Assembly (NCBI GenBank): GCA_964540515.1 | Contig: CAZIMS010000009.1 | Span: forward strand, 1 to 64,000 | From: JAOAGA01 sp964540515 | GTDB taxonomy: Bacteria > CALINM01 | DNA: 64,000 nt | Reading direction: 5' to 3' | Part shown: positions 49,906 to 58,710 of the stretch, piece after piece | Layout: each line of letters starts with the position of its first letter | Numbering within the stretch: position 1 is the first letter of the stretch | Notes under the pieces: generated by a model | Databases searched by the model: none | The model's input: the letters and a program-made list of their open reading frames with translations, nothing else | What the model was told of the DNA's origin: nothing | Program-made: the position numbers and the translations under genes

Positions 49906-50739
49906 ATGGCTATAATTACTATCTCTAGACCCTATGGTTCAGGAGGTACTCTTTTTGCCCATGAGCTTTCAGAGAGGACTAATTATTCCTATATAGATAA
50001 AAATTACTGTGCCATTGTAGGCGATGAAGTTAAGCACTGTTTAGAATTCTTTGGGCATGAAGATGAGACAGCTCCACTCTTATTAGATAGAATTTCTGAG
50101 CTGATGACTAATCGTAGTTTTTACAAAGTTAATTTATTGGCAACGATATATAGTCTTGCCCTTAAGAATAACGTTATTTTTGTAGGTAGAGGAGCTAATA
50201 TTATCCTACAGGGTATTCCAAATGTCTTAAGTCTTCAGCTAGTAAGTAATATAGAAGATAGGATTAAGGCAATAGCTGAGCTTAAAGGCTTAAGTTATGA
50301 TGATGCTTTGAACCTAATACAGAGGATGGATAATGAGAAAAAGAAGTTTATAGAGTATTATTTTGATAAAAATATTTTTGATCCCACTCTTTATCATTTC
50401 GTTATGAATCTAAGTTATATCCCATTAAACAATGCCGTAGAAATAATTATTGACTATGTTAACAAATTTTTTACAGAAGAGGATTTTAAAAAGTCTCAGA
50501 TTATACTAAAAAATAGACTTATTGAAAAGAAAGCGGAGGTTATTCTTTTTGGTTTAAACCTCACACAAAATGCAAAGGCAAACTTTACTATGAAAGAAGA
50601 CGGAACACTTATAGTAAAGGGAATAGTTAGTTCAGAAAATGAGAAGAAGAAACTTATTAAATCATTGGAGAATATAGAAGATGTCAAAAAGATTGAAGAC
50701 AATCTTAAGGTTGGCATCCTGTCAAGGATGATATATTAA
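49906..50739 (+). CDS. Cytidylate-kinase-like P-loop protein with C-terminal BON domain
   Basis: This 277-residue protein has an N-terminal cytidylate-kinase-like domain. SRPYGSGGTLFAHELSER replaces the usual P-loop, and FVGRGANIIL and RMDNEKKKFIEYYF are typical of the AAK/cytidylate kinase-like family. Residues about 205-270 (LFGLNLTQNAKAN, DGTLIVKGIVSSENEKKKL, ENIEDVKKIEDNLKV) look like a BON domain, usually associated with membranes or ligand binding. The kinase substrate is not known. GGGAGG precedes the ATG. Confidence 0.82.
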   Translation: MAIITISRPYGSGGTLFAHELSERTNYSYIDKNYCAIVGDEVKHCLEFFGHEDETAPLLLDRISELMTNRSFYKVNLLATIYSLALKNNVIFVGRGANIILQGIPNVLSLQLVSNIEDRIKAIAELKGLSYDDALNLIQRMDNEKKKFIEYYFDKNIFDPTLYHFVMNLSYIPLNNAVEIIIDYVNKFFTEEDFKKSQIILKNRLIEKKAEVILFGLNLTQNAKANFTMKEDGTLIVKGIVSSENEKKKLIKSLENIEDVKKIEDNLKVGILSRMIY

Positions 50740-50766
50740 TTATTTTTTTTGGGGGGGAAGTTTATT

Positions 50767-52089
50767 ATGCGATTTGGCTCTTTTTTTAAAGGTCTTCTAT
50801 TGTCTTTTTTCCCGACGGTTTTATTAGCCTCCAGTGGTGGAGAGGAGGTACATTTCCCTTTGTGGAGTGGTATATTTTTTGTTGTTATGTTACTCTCCAT
50901 AGCAGTTATTCCTTTAATTAATGCTGAATGGTGGAGTAAAAGATATGGTTGGGTTGCTATTACCCTTGCGATACCGGCTGGGGTGATTGTTGTTTCTCAA
51001 AAAGTTTCTCTTTTGATTCATGTAGTTGGAGAATATTTATCTTTTATAATTTTATTGGGCTCTTTATTTATTATCGCTGGTGGAATAGTTATAAGGATTG
51101 GACCTAAAGGTACTCCAAAACTTAATTCAATAATTCTTTTTATAGGAGCCTTTTTTGCAAGTTTTGTGGGAACTACTGGTGCCAGCATGGTACTTATTAG
51201 ACCTCTTATTAGGGCTAATCAATGGCGTAAACATATTGTTCACATTTTTATTTTCTTTATTTTTCTTGTCTCAAATATAGGTGGGCTTTTAACTCCTCTT
51301 GGTGATCCACCACTTTTTCTTGGCTTTTTAAAGGGAGTTCCTTTTCTCTGGACTTTTAAGCTTCTTCCTTTTTGGCTCTTTGCAACATCTCTACTCATAG
51401 TTATCTTCTTCTTTGTAGATAATTTTTTTCTCAAAAAAGAGGATCCAGATATATTAGAGAAGTCATTCTCATTTTACGAGAAAAGACTTGAGATAAAAGG
51501 CAAGAGAAATATCTTCTTTTTGTTGATGGTAATTGGCTCTTTTTTTCTCCCACCACTTTTTAGAGAGGTAGTGATGATAGCTGCTGCACTACTTTCTATC
51601 TATTTTACGCCTATAACATTGAGAGAAGAAAACTCCTTTACATATCATCCTATAATAGAAGTAGCCCTATTGTTTATAGGCATATTTGTTACTATGATAC
51701 CTGTTATGAAAATCTTGGAAGTTAGTGGAAATAAGTTAGGAATAGAAGAACCATGGCAGTTTTTTTGGATAACAGGTATACTTTCAAGTTTCCTCGACAA
51801 TGCACCTACTTATTTAGTTTTTATGGCTACTTCTCAGAGTGTCGCTATTGCTAAAGGCATTACAACTAACCTTATAGTAGGAGTGCCAGAAGTATATCTC
51901 AAGGCAATTTCTGTAGGAGCTGTTTTTATGGGTGCTAACTCTTACATAGGAAATGGTCCAAACTTCATGGTTAAAGCAATCTGTGAAGAAAATGACATTA
52001 AGATGCCTTCATTTTTTGGCTATATGGCGTGGTCTGTGGGGATATTGATACCACTTTTTATAGTCATTACTTTTGTTTTTTTTAGATGA
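50767..52089 (+). CDS. NhaD/citrate-transporter-superfamily sodium/proton antiporter
   Basis: This 440-residue inner-membrane protein has about 11-12 helices and family motifs GTTGASMVLIRPLIRAN (first re-entrant region), SNIGGLLTPLGDPPLFLGFLKG and SSFLDNAPTYLVF. It resembles NhaD-type Na+/H+ antiporters of the ion transporter superfamily. ATG 50767 is preferred to an upstream TTG at 50749, because GGGGGGGAAG (50751-50760) then acts as the ribosome binding site. A run of eight Ts followed by seven Gs just before it is a likely site of length variation. Confidence 0.9.
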   Translation: MRFGSFFKGLLLSFFPTVLLASSGGEEVHFPLWSGIFFVVMLLSIAVIPLINAEWWSKRYGWVAITLAIPAGVIVVSQKVSLLIHVVGEYLSFIILLGSLFIIAGGIVIRIGPKGTPKLNSIILFIGAFFASFVGTTGASMVLIRPLIRANQWRKHIVHIFIFFIFLVSNIGGLLTPLGDPPLFLGFLKGVPFLWTFKLLPFWLFATSLLIVIFFFVDNFFLKKEDPDILEKSFSFYEKRLEIKGKRNIFFLLMVIGSFFLPPLFREVVMIAAALLSIYFTPITLREENSFTYHPIIEVALLFIGIFVTMIPVMKILEVSGNKLGIEEPWQFFWITGILSSFLDNAPTYLVFMATSQSVAIAKGITTNLIVGVPEVYLKAISVGAVFMGANSYIGNGPNFMVKAICEENDIKMPSFFGYMAWSVGILIPLFIVITFVFFR

Positions 52090-52895
52090 AAATTATTGTT
52101 AAGATTCTAATATTATTAATGATTATAGCCATAGCCTTTGTAGGAGGCTATGGCTTTTTTATGCTTAATAAAGTAAGAGAGCTAAAGGATCCCAAACATT
52201 CAATAACTATTACTATCTATGATTGGAAAAAGAATCCCTATTCTTTTATTGTGGGACCTAAAAACCCAAAGTTTACTCAATGGAATAACATAAGCCCCTA
52301 TGTTAAATGGGCTGTGATACTGTCTGAGGATGCAAAATTTTATAAACATAGCGGTGTTGATTATGAGGCTGTAAGATCAGCAATTAAAAAAAATCTTGAG
52401 GTAGGCAAATATGTAAAGGGGGGTTCTACTTTAACCCAGCAACTGGCAAAAAATCTTTTTTTGAATAGAGAAAAATCTTTAATAAGAAAATTTAAAGAGC
52501 TTATTATTACCTTCATACTTGAGAGGGAGCTTTCAAAAACAAGGATATTAGAGCTTTACCTCAACGCTGTAGAATTTGGGCCCTTAGTTTATGGTATACA
52601 TAATGCTAGCAGTTATTATTTTAACAAGCATCCCTCTGAACTCAATCCTTTAGAAAGCGCTATTTTAGCGTCTCTTCTGCCGAGCCCTAAAATTTTTAAC
52701 CCCCTAAGAAACATAGAAAGGACAGAGGTGAGAGCTAAGAGAATACTAAATAGGATGAAACAGGCAAAGATTGTAAGTGATGAAGAGTTTAATCTTTATA
52801 ATAAATCTGACTTAGCTCTGACAGTAGAAAAGAAAGTAGAGGTAAAAATATTCAGAGAAGAAACTTTTTTGAATATATCCTCAAAAACCCCTTAA
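52086..52895 (+). CDS. mtgA: Monofunctional peptidoglycan glycosyltransferase
   Basis: This 269-residue protein has one N-terminal membrane helix (about 5-25) and a GT51 transglycosylase domain: catalytic EDAKFYKHSGVD near residue 79, GGSTLTQQLAKNLFL near 111, ERELSKTRILELYLNAVEFG near 147. It polymerises lipid II into glycan strands outside the inner membrane. There is no transpeptidase domain, so it is monofunctional. The start overlaps the antiporter stop as ATGA. Its end overlaps the convergent trmL by 15 bases. Confidence 0.95.
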   Translation: MKIIVKILILLMIIAIAFVGGYGFFMLNKVRELKDPKHSITITIYDWKKNPYSFIVGPKNPKFTQWNNISPYVKWAVILSEDAKFYKHSGVDYEAVRSAIKKNLEVGKYVKGGSTLTQQLAKNLFLNREKSLIRKFKELIITFILERELSKTRILELYLNAVEFGPLVYGIHNASSYYFNKHPSELNPLESAILASLLPSPKIFNPLRNIERTEVRAKRILNRMKQAKIVSDEEFNLYNKSDLALTVEKKVEVKIFREETFLNISSKTP

Positions 52896-53330
52896 TCTTC
52901 TTAAGGCTTCGTAGAGTACTATAGATACTGAATTTGCCAGATTAAGACATCTAACCTTACCAAACATAGGTATTGTATAAATCTTTTCTTTAAAATTTTC
53001 GAAAATTATAGGCGGGAAACCAGATGTCTCGCTGCCAAAGATTAGATAATCATCCTCTTTATAATCTATCTGGGTATAATATTTCATCCCTTTTGATGAG
53101 AAAAAATAGAGCTCACCTTTTATTGTAGATAGAAAATCATCAAAGGAGTTATGTACATAGACTTTAAGATGTTCCCAGTAGTCAAGGCCAGCCCTCTTTA
53201 AATTTTTATCAGATAAAGAAAAACCCAATGGTTTTATTAAATGGAGCTCACAATCAGTTGCTACACATAACCTTGCTATATTGCCTGTATTGGGTGGTAT
53301 CTCTGGATTAAATAAAACTATCCGAGGCAT
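52881..53330 (-). CDS. trmL: tRNA (cytidine/uridine-34-2'-O)-methyltransferase
   Basis: This 149-residue SPOUT-fold enzyme has LFNPEIPPNTGNIARLC at the N-terminus, LIFGSETSGFP near residue 93 and IPMFGKVRCLNLANSVSIVLYE near 118, the knotted S-adenosylmethionine site. This is the short TrmL form that methylates the wobble base of tRNA-Leu isoacceptors. It starts five bases after the stop of the iron regulator gene and may share its transcript. Confidence 0.95.
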   Translation of the reverse strand: MPRIVLFNPEIPPNTGNIARLCVATDCELHLIKPLGFSLSDKNLKRAGLDYWEHLKVYVHNSFDDFLSTIKGELYFFSSKGMKYYTQIDYKEDDYLIFGSETSGFPPIIFENFKEKIYTIPMFGKVRCLNLANSVSIVLYEALRRLRGF

Positions 53331-53335
53331 ATAAG

Positions 53336-53992
53336 TTAGTCTTTCTCTATCCTTACATAAACTGCTTCTGCCACTGTTTTATCTACTGCAAATTCTGAGT
53401 TTCCTATGGCAAAGAGGTAAGAGGGGAAAGTTTGCTTAATCTGTATAGTTGCACCGGGCAATATACCTAAGCTTGCGAGACTCTGAAGATTTTTGTCGGA
53501 AATACCTTGAATATAAACTATTTTTCCTTTCTGTCCAAACTTTAGTTGGCTTAAGGGAACAACATATTTATCTCCTACTTTTACCTCGGCTTTACAACAA
53601 TGGCCAGGTGGTATAGGGTTTCCGTGGGGGCAAGTTTTTGGGTGACATAGGAGTGTACAAACTTTATCTTCTATGCCTTCCTTTAGGTAATGCTCTAATT
53701 TGCAGGCAGTCTCATGAATCGCACTACCTGATACATCAATTACATCTACGAGTAGCTTTTCTGCTAACCTATGTCTTCTTACTACATTTTCTCCTTTTTT
53801 TATACCTTCTTCTGTAAGCTCCACCTTATCATCATCAACTTTAACTAATTTTTTATCAATAAGTTCTTTTATCTCCTCAGAGCCTTTTTCTACTCCCAAT
53901 ACATTAAAGGTAAGATTATCTTTATTTTTCTCCTTTTTAGCTATCCATAACATTTCAAGTATCTCTTCAAGTTTTTCTAATAAAATGCTCAT
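53336..53992 (-). CDS. DtxR/MntR-family metalloregulator with C-terminal FeoA domain
   Basis: This 218-residue protein has an N-terminal winged helix (about 1-65, with KLVKVDDDKVELTEEG as the wing), a metal-binding dimerisation domain with ETACKLEHYL, CHPKTCPHGNPIPPGHCC (about 117-134), and a FeoA/SH3-like domain (about 145-218). DtxR-type proteins repress iron or manganese uptake genes when the metal is bound. The usual CPHGNPIP motif is intact. It is the third gene of the feoB operon, so it may regulate FeoB or autoregulate. AAGGGG precedes the start. Confidence 0.9.
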   Translation of the reverse strand: MSILLEKLEEILEMLWIAKKEKNKDNLTFNVLGVEKGSEEIKELIDKKLVKVDDDKVELTEEGIKKGENVVRRHRLAEKLLVDVIDVSGSAIHETACKLEHYLKEGIEDKVCTLLCHPKTCPHGNPIPPGHCCKAEVKVGDKYVVPLSQLKFGQKGKIVYIQGISDKNLQSLASLGILPGATIQIKQTFPSYLFAIGNSEFAVDKTVAEAVYVRIEKD

Positions 53993-53995
53993 AAA

Positions 53996-54175
53996 CTACC
54001 CCTTCTTAAAAATCTTTTTTAAAAAACCTATCTTTTCTAACCCCTTTTCCGGAGGAAACTCATATCCACAGTTTGGGCATCTTACTAGTCCGCATCCCTT
54101 AACTCCACAGCCTGCACATCCACCTTTTGCCTGTTCTTCATCAAAATTGTTACCACAGAGAGGACATTTAATCAT
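53996..54175 (-). CDS. 59-residue cysteine-rich zinc-ribbon protein in the feo operon
   Basis: This small gene reads MIKCPLCGNNF, then GGCAGCGVKGCG, then RCPNCGYEFPPEKG and a basic tail LKKIFKKG. The outer CPLC and CPNC pairs look like a zinc ribbon, and the central CxxCxxxxC cluster is extra. AGAGGTTAT lies before the ATG. It starts 22 bases after feoB and ends three bases before the DtxR/FeoA gene, so it is a true operon member. Small cysteine-rich proteins accompany FeoB in many bacteria. Its role (redox, iron-sulfur or zinc) is unknown. Confidence 0.85.
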   Translation of the reverse strand: MIKCPLCGNNFDEEQAKGGCAGCGVKGCGLVRCPNCGYEFPPEKGLEKIGFLKKIFKKG

Positions 54176-54197
54176 ATAACCTCTTTATCATAAGTTA

Positions 54198-56147
54198 TTA
54201 TAAAACTATATTGAAAAATTTAAGAAAAATGTTTAACAAATAACCTATAAATATCGAAAAAATCAAAACAAATCCGGCAATCTTAAGCCCCATTCTGAGC
54301 CCTCTTTCCTTGATAGTCATAATAAACTGTGCTATACAGGGCAGGAATAAGGTAAGCATTACAGCCATAATTAGTAGTTCATTGTTATTGAAGATGCCAT
54401 CCCTATGTAGGTCATAAAGCCCTGCTGCGCCATAGTCTCTTCTAAAAAAACCAAAGAGGAAAATTTTTGCGGCTTCATAGGGAAGACCGATGTATTTAAG
54501 AGGTAGAGCAATTATCTCAATCAACAAATCAAAGATTTTTGTAATCCTTCCTATCCAGATGAAAAAACTTGCATAAATAAAAAGAGGTATTACCTCTTTA
54601 AAATACCAGATTAGTCTTGTGTATGTTTTCATAAAGATATTACTAATTCTTGGTAACCTTAATGGTGGAATCTCTACGAAGAAAATATTTTTTTCACCTT
54701 TAATAATCTTACCCGAGAGATATCCAACAAAGACAAATATGCCTAATAAAATAAAAATCCAGCTGAAAAGAAGGGCTTTACTGTGGCTTAATACAGCAAG
54801 CATAACACCTAACTGAGCAGAGCAGGGGATAGCAAGAGAAAGAAGAATCGTAGCTATTATACGTTCTTTTTTTGTATTAAGTGTTCTTGTAACCATTGTT
54901 GCCATTGTATCACATCCAAGTCCTAAAACAAGGGGTATAACAGCTTTACCTGTTAGTCCTATCTTTTTAAAAAATCTATCCATTAAGAAGGCTAATCTTG
55001 GTAAATAACCACTATCTTCAAGAATAGAGAAAAATAAGAAAAATGTAGTAACTATAGGAAAGATTATCGCTATTGCGTATTTCATCCCTAAGGTAATTAC
55101 GCCGTAATCCCTAATCAAAAGCTCTTTGATTAGTTCTGAATTTAAAGTTCTTTCAATATAGTTAACAAGATCTGGTAATAAGATATTTTCAAATAGCTCA
55201 GTTTCGATATAATCTACAAGAGTACCAGCACCAAATTGGCCAACAAACTTATAGAGACCAAAATAGAGAACTAAGATCAAAATTGGGTAACCCCAAATAG
55301 TGTGAATAGTAATATTACTAATTAATCTAACAAAGCCGCTCTCAGTTTTTAAAGACCTTCTGCTTATTACTCTTTTTTCAATCTCTTCACATATTAACTG
55401 TCTTTCTTGAGCAAGTATGTAATCAATAGAGGTCTTGAAAATTATAGAAAGCTCTCTTCTAACCTTTTCTATCTCCTCTATCACTGTCAACCCTTCTCTT
55501 TCAAGAACCAGATTATATATTTCATAATCGCTTTGTATTAATAATAGAGAGACTATCTTTTTAGATATAACATAGTCTTTTTTTAATAAAGAGGCAATTT
55601 TTTCTATAGCCTCGTTTATTTCCCTATCATAGGCTGAAATAGATTTATTATCAGACTTATATTCAGTCAAAGTTTCAAGAATCTTTTTTATACCAATTTT
55701 TTTAATAGAGATAGTTGGAATGACAGGTATTCCCAATATATCAGATAGTAGCTTTGAATCAACATGAAGTCCCTTTCTTTCTGCCTCGTCCATCATGTTA
55801 AGGACAACTATAACCTTTATTCCTGTCTCGAGTAGTTGTAGTGTGAGTGGTAACATCCTTCCTAAATTTTTTGTATCAATAACGTTGATTATGAAATCTG
55901 CCTCTCCCTTAAAAATTAGGTCTCTCGCTACCTTTTCTTCTTCAGAGATAGGAAGCATTGAGTACATACCAGGTGTATCTATTATCTTTATCTCTTTATT
56001 TTTAAATGTGATTGTACCTTCTGTAATCTCAACAGTTGTGCCAGGGTAGTTTGACACGGCAACATACTTACCTGTGAGAGCGTTAAAAAGTGCGCTTTTC
56101 CCAACATTCGGATTTCCTACTAACAAGACCTTTATCTTATCTTTCAT
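54198..56147 (-). CDS. feoB: Ferrous iron transport protein B
   Basis: The 649-residue protein has an N-terminal GTPase domain (GNPNVGKSALFN, VSNYPGTTVE, IDTPGMYSM, LNMMDEAE) and a helical GDI-like segment. A membrane domain follows with Gate motifs (GLGCDTMATMVTRTL and PCIAQFIMTIKERG) and about eight helices. It takes up Fe2+ across the inner membrane. ATG 56147 is preferred over ATG 56159, because GAGGAAG lies between them as ribosome binding site. A Fur-like box covers the promoter just upstream. No separate feoA gene is present; the FeoA domain is fused to the regulator. Confidence 0.96.
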   Translation of the reverse strand: MKDKIKVLLVGNPNVGKSALFNALTGKYVAVSNYPGTTVEITEGTITFKNKEIKIIDTPGMYSMLPISEEEKVARDLIFKGEADFIINVIDTKNLGRMLPLTLQLLETGIKVIVVLNMMDEAERKGLHVDSKLLSDILGIPVIPTISIKKIGIKKILETLTEYKSDNKSISAYDREINEAIEKIASLLKKDYVISKKIVSLLLIQSDYEIYNLVLEREGLTVIEEIEKVRRELSIIFKTSIDYILAQERQLICEEIEKRVISRRSLKTESGFVRLISNITIHTIWGYPILILVLYFGLYKFVGQFGAGTLVDYIETELFENILLPDLVNYIERTLNSELIKELLIRDYGVITLGMKYAIAIIFPIVTTFFLFFSILEDSGYLPRLAFLMDRFFKKIGLTGKAVIPLVLGLGCDTMATMVTRTLNTKKERIIATILLSLAIPCSAQLGVMLAVLSHSKALLFSWIFILLGIFVFVGYLSGKIIKGEKNIFFVEIPPLRLPRISNIFMKTYTRLIWYFKEVIPLFIYASFFIWIGRITKIFDLLIEIIALPLKYIGLPYEAAKIFLFGFFRRDYGAAGLYDLHRDGIFNNNELLIMAVMLTLFLPCIAQFIMTIKERGLRMGLKIAGFVLIFSIFIGYLLNIFLKFFNIVL

Positions 56148-56166
56148 TATCTTCCTCATTATTATT

Positions 56167-56185
56167 GATAATGATTATCATTATA
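56167..56185 (-). promoter_or_regulatory. Fur-like box overlapping the feoB -10 element
   Basis: On the plus strand GATAATGATTATCATTATA matches the Fur consensus GATAATGATAATCATTATC at 17 of 19 positions. On the minus strand the same bases include TATAAT (56185-56180), a perfect -10 box for feoB. Bound repressor would block the promoter. Fur is the expected binder; the DtxR-family protein encoded in the operon is an alternative. Confidence 0.85.
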
Positions 56186-56374
56186 TGATTAATTTAAAAA
56201 TAAATAAAGTGTTTTTTTATTATTGTGATATTTTTTATTTTTAAGGATTTCATCATAAATATCAATTAGAAAATGCCACAGTGTTTTTAAACTTATACTA
56301 ATTGGTTAATATATTATCTCACTATGAAGCTAATTTTACATTATAGACGATGATTTCAGACTTCTATTCAATAC

Positions 56375-56695
56375 TCAATTATTGGGTTCAATATAAAAAA
56401 CAGGGTCTAATATATATTCATTTTTACAGATAGGACATTTAGTAGGTTTTTTAAGTTTTTCTCTTTTTTTGAAAAGAAAACCACAAATTTTGCATTGCGA
56501 AGGCTCTATCTTTAAATAATGTGATTTTTTGATAAATTCAAGATGATAATAAACCTCTTTTTCTCCAATCTCTAAAAATCTTGATAGCTCCTTTGCAGAA
56601 AATTTACCAGTTTTAAGAATCCTTGCAATTTCTTCTCTTATAGTTATCCCTCTTTCTTTCAAATCAACAGGATTTTTTTCTTTAATTTTTTTCAT
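56375..56695 (-). CDS. Small winged-helix protein with C-terminal zinc ribbon
   Basis: This 106-residue protein has a helix-turn-helix of the ArsR-like type (about 20-60, ARILKTGKFSAKELSRFLEI then EKEVYYHLEFIKK) and a rubredoxin-like ribbon (CKICGF near 68, CPICKN near 88). This layout is common among predicted transcriptional regulators shared with archaea. Its target is unknown. It follows rmuC by three bases and is presumably co-transcribed. About 215 AT-rich bases with no gene separate it from feoB. Confidence 0.82.
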   Translation of the reverse strand: MKKIKEKNPVDLKERGITIREEIARILKTGKFSAKELSRFLEIGEKEVYYHLEFIKKSHYLKIEPSQCKICGFLFKKREKLKKPTKCPICKNEYILDPVFYIEPNN

Positions 56696-56698
56696 CTA

Positions 56699-58045
56699 TT
56701 ATTCATCCAGGATATTCTGAGCAGCTTCGTAGGGGAGCTCCTCTACTTTTTTTAATTTTGACTGAATTGCCCTTGTCCTTTTTCCTACAAGATTTTCAAT
56801 ATCTTCACTTGCCTTATCAATCTTTTCCTTTGCCTTTTCAAGAGCTTCACCAAATTTGTTAAACTCAGTCTTTACTGCCCCTAAAATATTCCAAACCTCC
56901 GATGCCCTCTTTTCTATAGCAAGAGTCTTAAAACCCATCTGAAGACTGTTTAAAAATGCTGCTAGTGTGGAGGGACCTGTAATTATGATTTTATATGTTG
57001 TTTGGAGCTCCTCAATTAGGGATGTCCTTTTAACTACTTCAGCATATAATCCTTCTGTTGGGAGAAACATTATAGCAAAATCCGTTGTGTTTGGTGGATC
57101 TATATACTTATCTTTTATACCCTTTGCAAAATTTTTGATAGTGTTTTCAAGCTCTTTCGTTGATTTATCTATTCTTTCATTATCTCCTGATTCAAAGGCA
57201 TCAATAAGTCTATTATAAATATCCATTGGAAACTTTGAGTCAATAGGTAAGTAAATATATTCATTTTCTTTGTCTTTACCCGGTAGTTTTATAGCGAACT
57301 CAACCTTTTCATTAGAACCTCTTTTTGTCTTAATATCTTTTTCATACTGGTCTTTTGTTAAGATCTGTTCTAGTATATTCCCAAGCTGAATCTCTCCAAT
57401 AATTCCTCTTGTCTTTACATTAGATAAAACCTTCTTTAAATCTCCGACATTGATTGCTAAGTTTTGCATCTCACCAAGACCTTTATGAACCTGCTCAAGT
57501 CTTTCCGAAACAATTTTAAAAGACTCAGAAAGTCTTTTCTCGAGGGTATTTTGAAGCTTTTCATCTACCACATTTCTCATCTCATCCAGCTTTTTTGTAT
57601 TTTCTTCCCGTAAGGTCTTTAGCTGGTTATCAAGGATGTTTTGAATTTTTTCAAGATTTTTTGAAAGCTCATCTCTGCCTTCCTTTGCAGAGTTTGTAAA
57701 CTGAATATTAAAATCCTTCAGCTCATTTGAGATTGCCTGAGTAAGGTCATTAAGTCTTATTGAAAATGTATCAAGCTGGTTTTTTTGTAGCTGTGCTATG
57801 CCTGTCATTGTAGTTGAAAGTTGGCTGGAAAAACTGCTAAAACTGGTTAATTGTTCTTCTCTGCTTTTAGAAAACTCCTCTCTTAATGTGCTCGTTATTC
57901 TTTCTATATTTTTATCAAGATTTGATATTAAAAGCTTTAATTCTATCGATGAGTTTAAAAGCTCTCTATCTGCTTGTCTTTTAAAAAGAAGAAAGGAGTT
58001 AACAATAAGAATTAGTAAAACTAATCCCAGAAGTATCTCAATCAT
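56699..58045 (-). CDS. rmuC: DNA recombination protein RmuC
   Basis: This 448-residue protein has an N-terminal membrane helix (1-16), a long coiled coil (about 20-190) and the RmuC nuclease-like domain (about 200-400) with RGIIGEIQLGNILEQIL, LPIDSKFPMDIYNRL and FAIMFLPTEGLYAEV. RmuC limits DNA inversions at short repeats and is implicated in genome stability. The start fits the membrane anchor typical of the family. It lies 20 bases after yajQ. Confidence 0.94.
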   Translation of the reverse strand: MIEILLGLVLLILIVNSFLLFKRQADRELLNSSIELKLLISNLDKNIERITSTLREEFSKSREEQLTSFSSFSSQLSTTMTGIAQLQKNQLDTFSIRLNDLTQAISNELKDFNIQFTNSAKEGRDELSKNLEKIQNILDNQLKTLREENTKKLDEMRNVVDEKLQNTLEKRLSESFKIVSERLEQVHKGLGEMQNLAINVGDLKKVLSNVKTRGIIGEIQLGNILEQILTKDQYEKDIKTKRGSNEKVEFAIKLPGKDKENEYIYLPIDSKFPMDIYNRLIDAFESGDNERIDKSTKELENTIKNFAKGIKDKYIDPPNTTDFAIMFLPTEGLYAEVVKRTSLIEELQTTYKIIITGPSTLAAFLNSLQMGFKTLAIEKRASEVWNILGAVKTEFNKFGEALEKAKEKIDKASEDIENLVGKRTRAIQSKLKKVEELPYEAAQNILDE

Positions 58046-58065
58046 ATTGTCTCCTGATTTTGTAT

Positions 58066-58554
58066 TTAGTCTCTGTAGTTAACAAACTGAAGAGGTACTT
58101 TAAAATCTATGGACTTTAGATGGGCTATAACAGTTTGAAGATCATCAATCTTTTTCCCAGAAACTCTTAACTCATCTCCCATTATCTGAGTCTGAACTTT
58201 AAGCTTTGTGTCTTTGATTATTTTTGAGAGTTCCTTCATCTCATCTTGTGAGAGTCCCTGTTTTATCTTGATTTTTTGCCTTACCGTATCACCAGAAGCT
58301 TTCTCAACCTTTCCGAGATCCAATGACTTGAGTGAGACATTTCTTTTTATAAACTTTGATTTAAGGATCTCTAAAACTGCATTTAACTTAAAATCATCAT
58401 CGGCAATAACAGTTATCTCGTCCTTAGAGGTAAGCTCTACAGAAGATTTTGACCCTCTAAAATCATATCGGGTCTCAATCTCCTTCTTTGTCTGATTTAC
58501 AGCGTTATCAACCTCTTGTAGGTTTACCTTTGAAACAATATCAAAACTTGGCAT
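58066..58554 (-). CDS. yajQ: YajQ-family nucleotide-binding protein
   Basis: This 162-residue protein has two repeated ferredoxin-like halves. Family motifs are MPSFDIVSKVNLQEVDNAVNQ, ETRYDFRGSKSSVEL and the C-terminal DLQTVIAHLKSIDFKVPLQFVN. YajQ proteins bind cyclic di-GMP or RNA in some species. No Shine-Dalgarno motif is clear. It is the first gene of the yajQ-rmuC-regulator run. Confidence 0.95.
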   Translation of the reverse strand: MPSFDIVSKVNLQEVDNAVNQTKKEIETRYDFRGSKSSVELTSKDEITVIADDDFKLNAVLEILKSKFIKRNVSLKSLDLGKVEKASGDTVRQKIKIKQGLSQDEMKELSKIIKDTKLKVQTQIMGDELRVSGKKIDDLQTVIAHLKSIDFKVPLQFVNYRD

Positions 58555-58710
58555 AAGAAATTTATATCAAAAACCAGAAAAAAAAACAATTGCTAAATTA
58601 TCAGTAATAAACATTGTGTAAAGCAACATAAAGCATGTTGGTATTAGTAGAGCATTGGATTACAGAAAAATATTTGACGAAAATATTGATTTTGGGTAAG
58701 GTGTTATACA

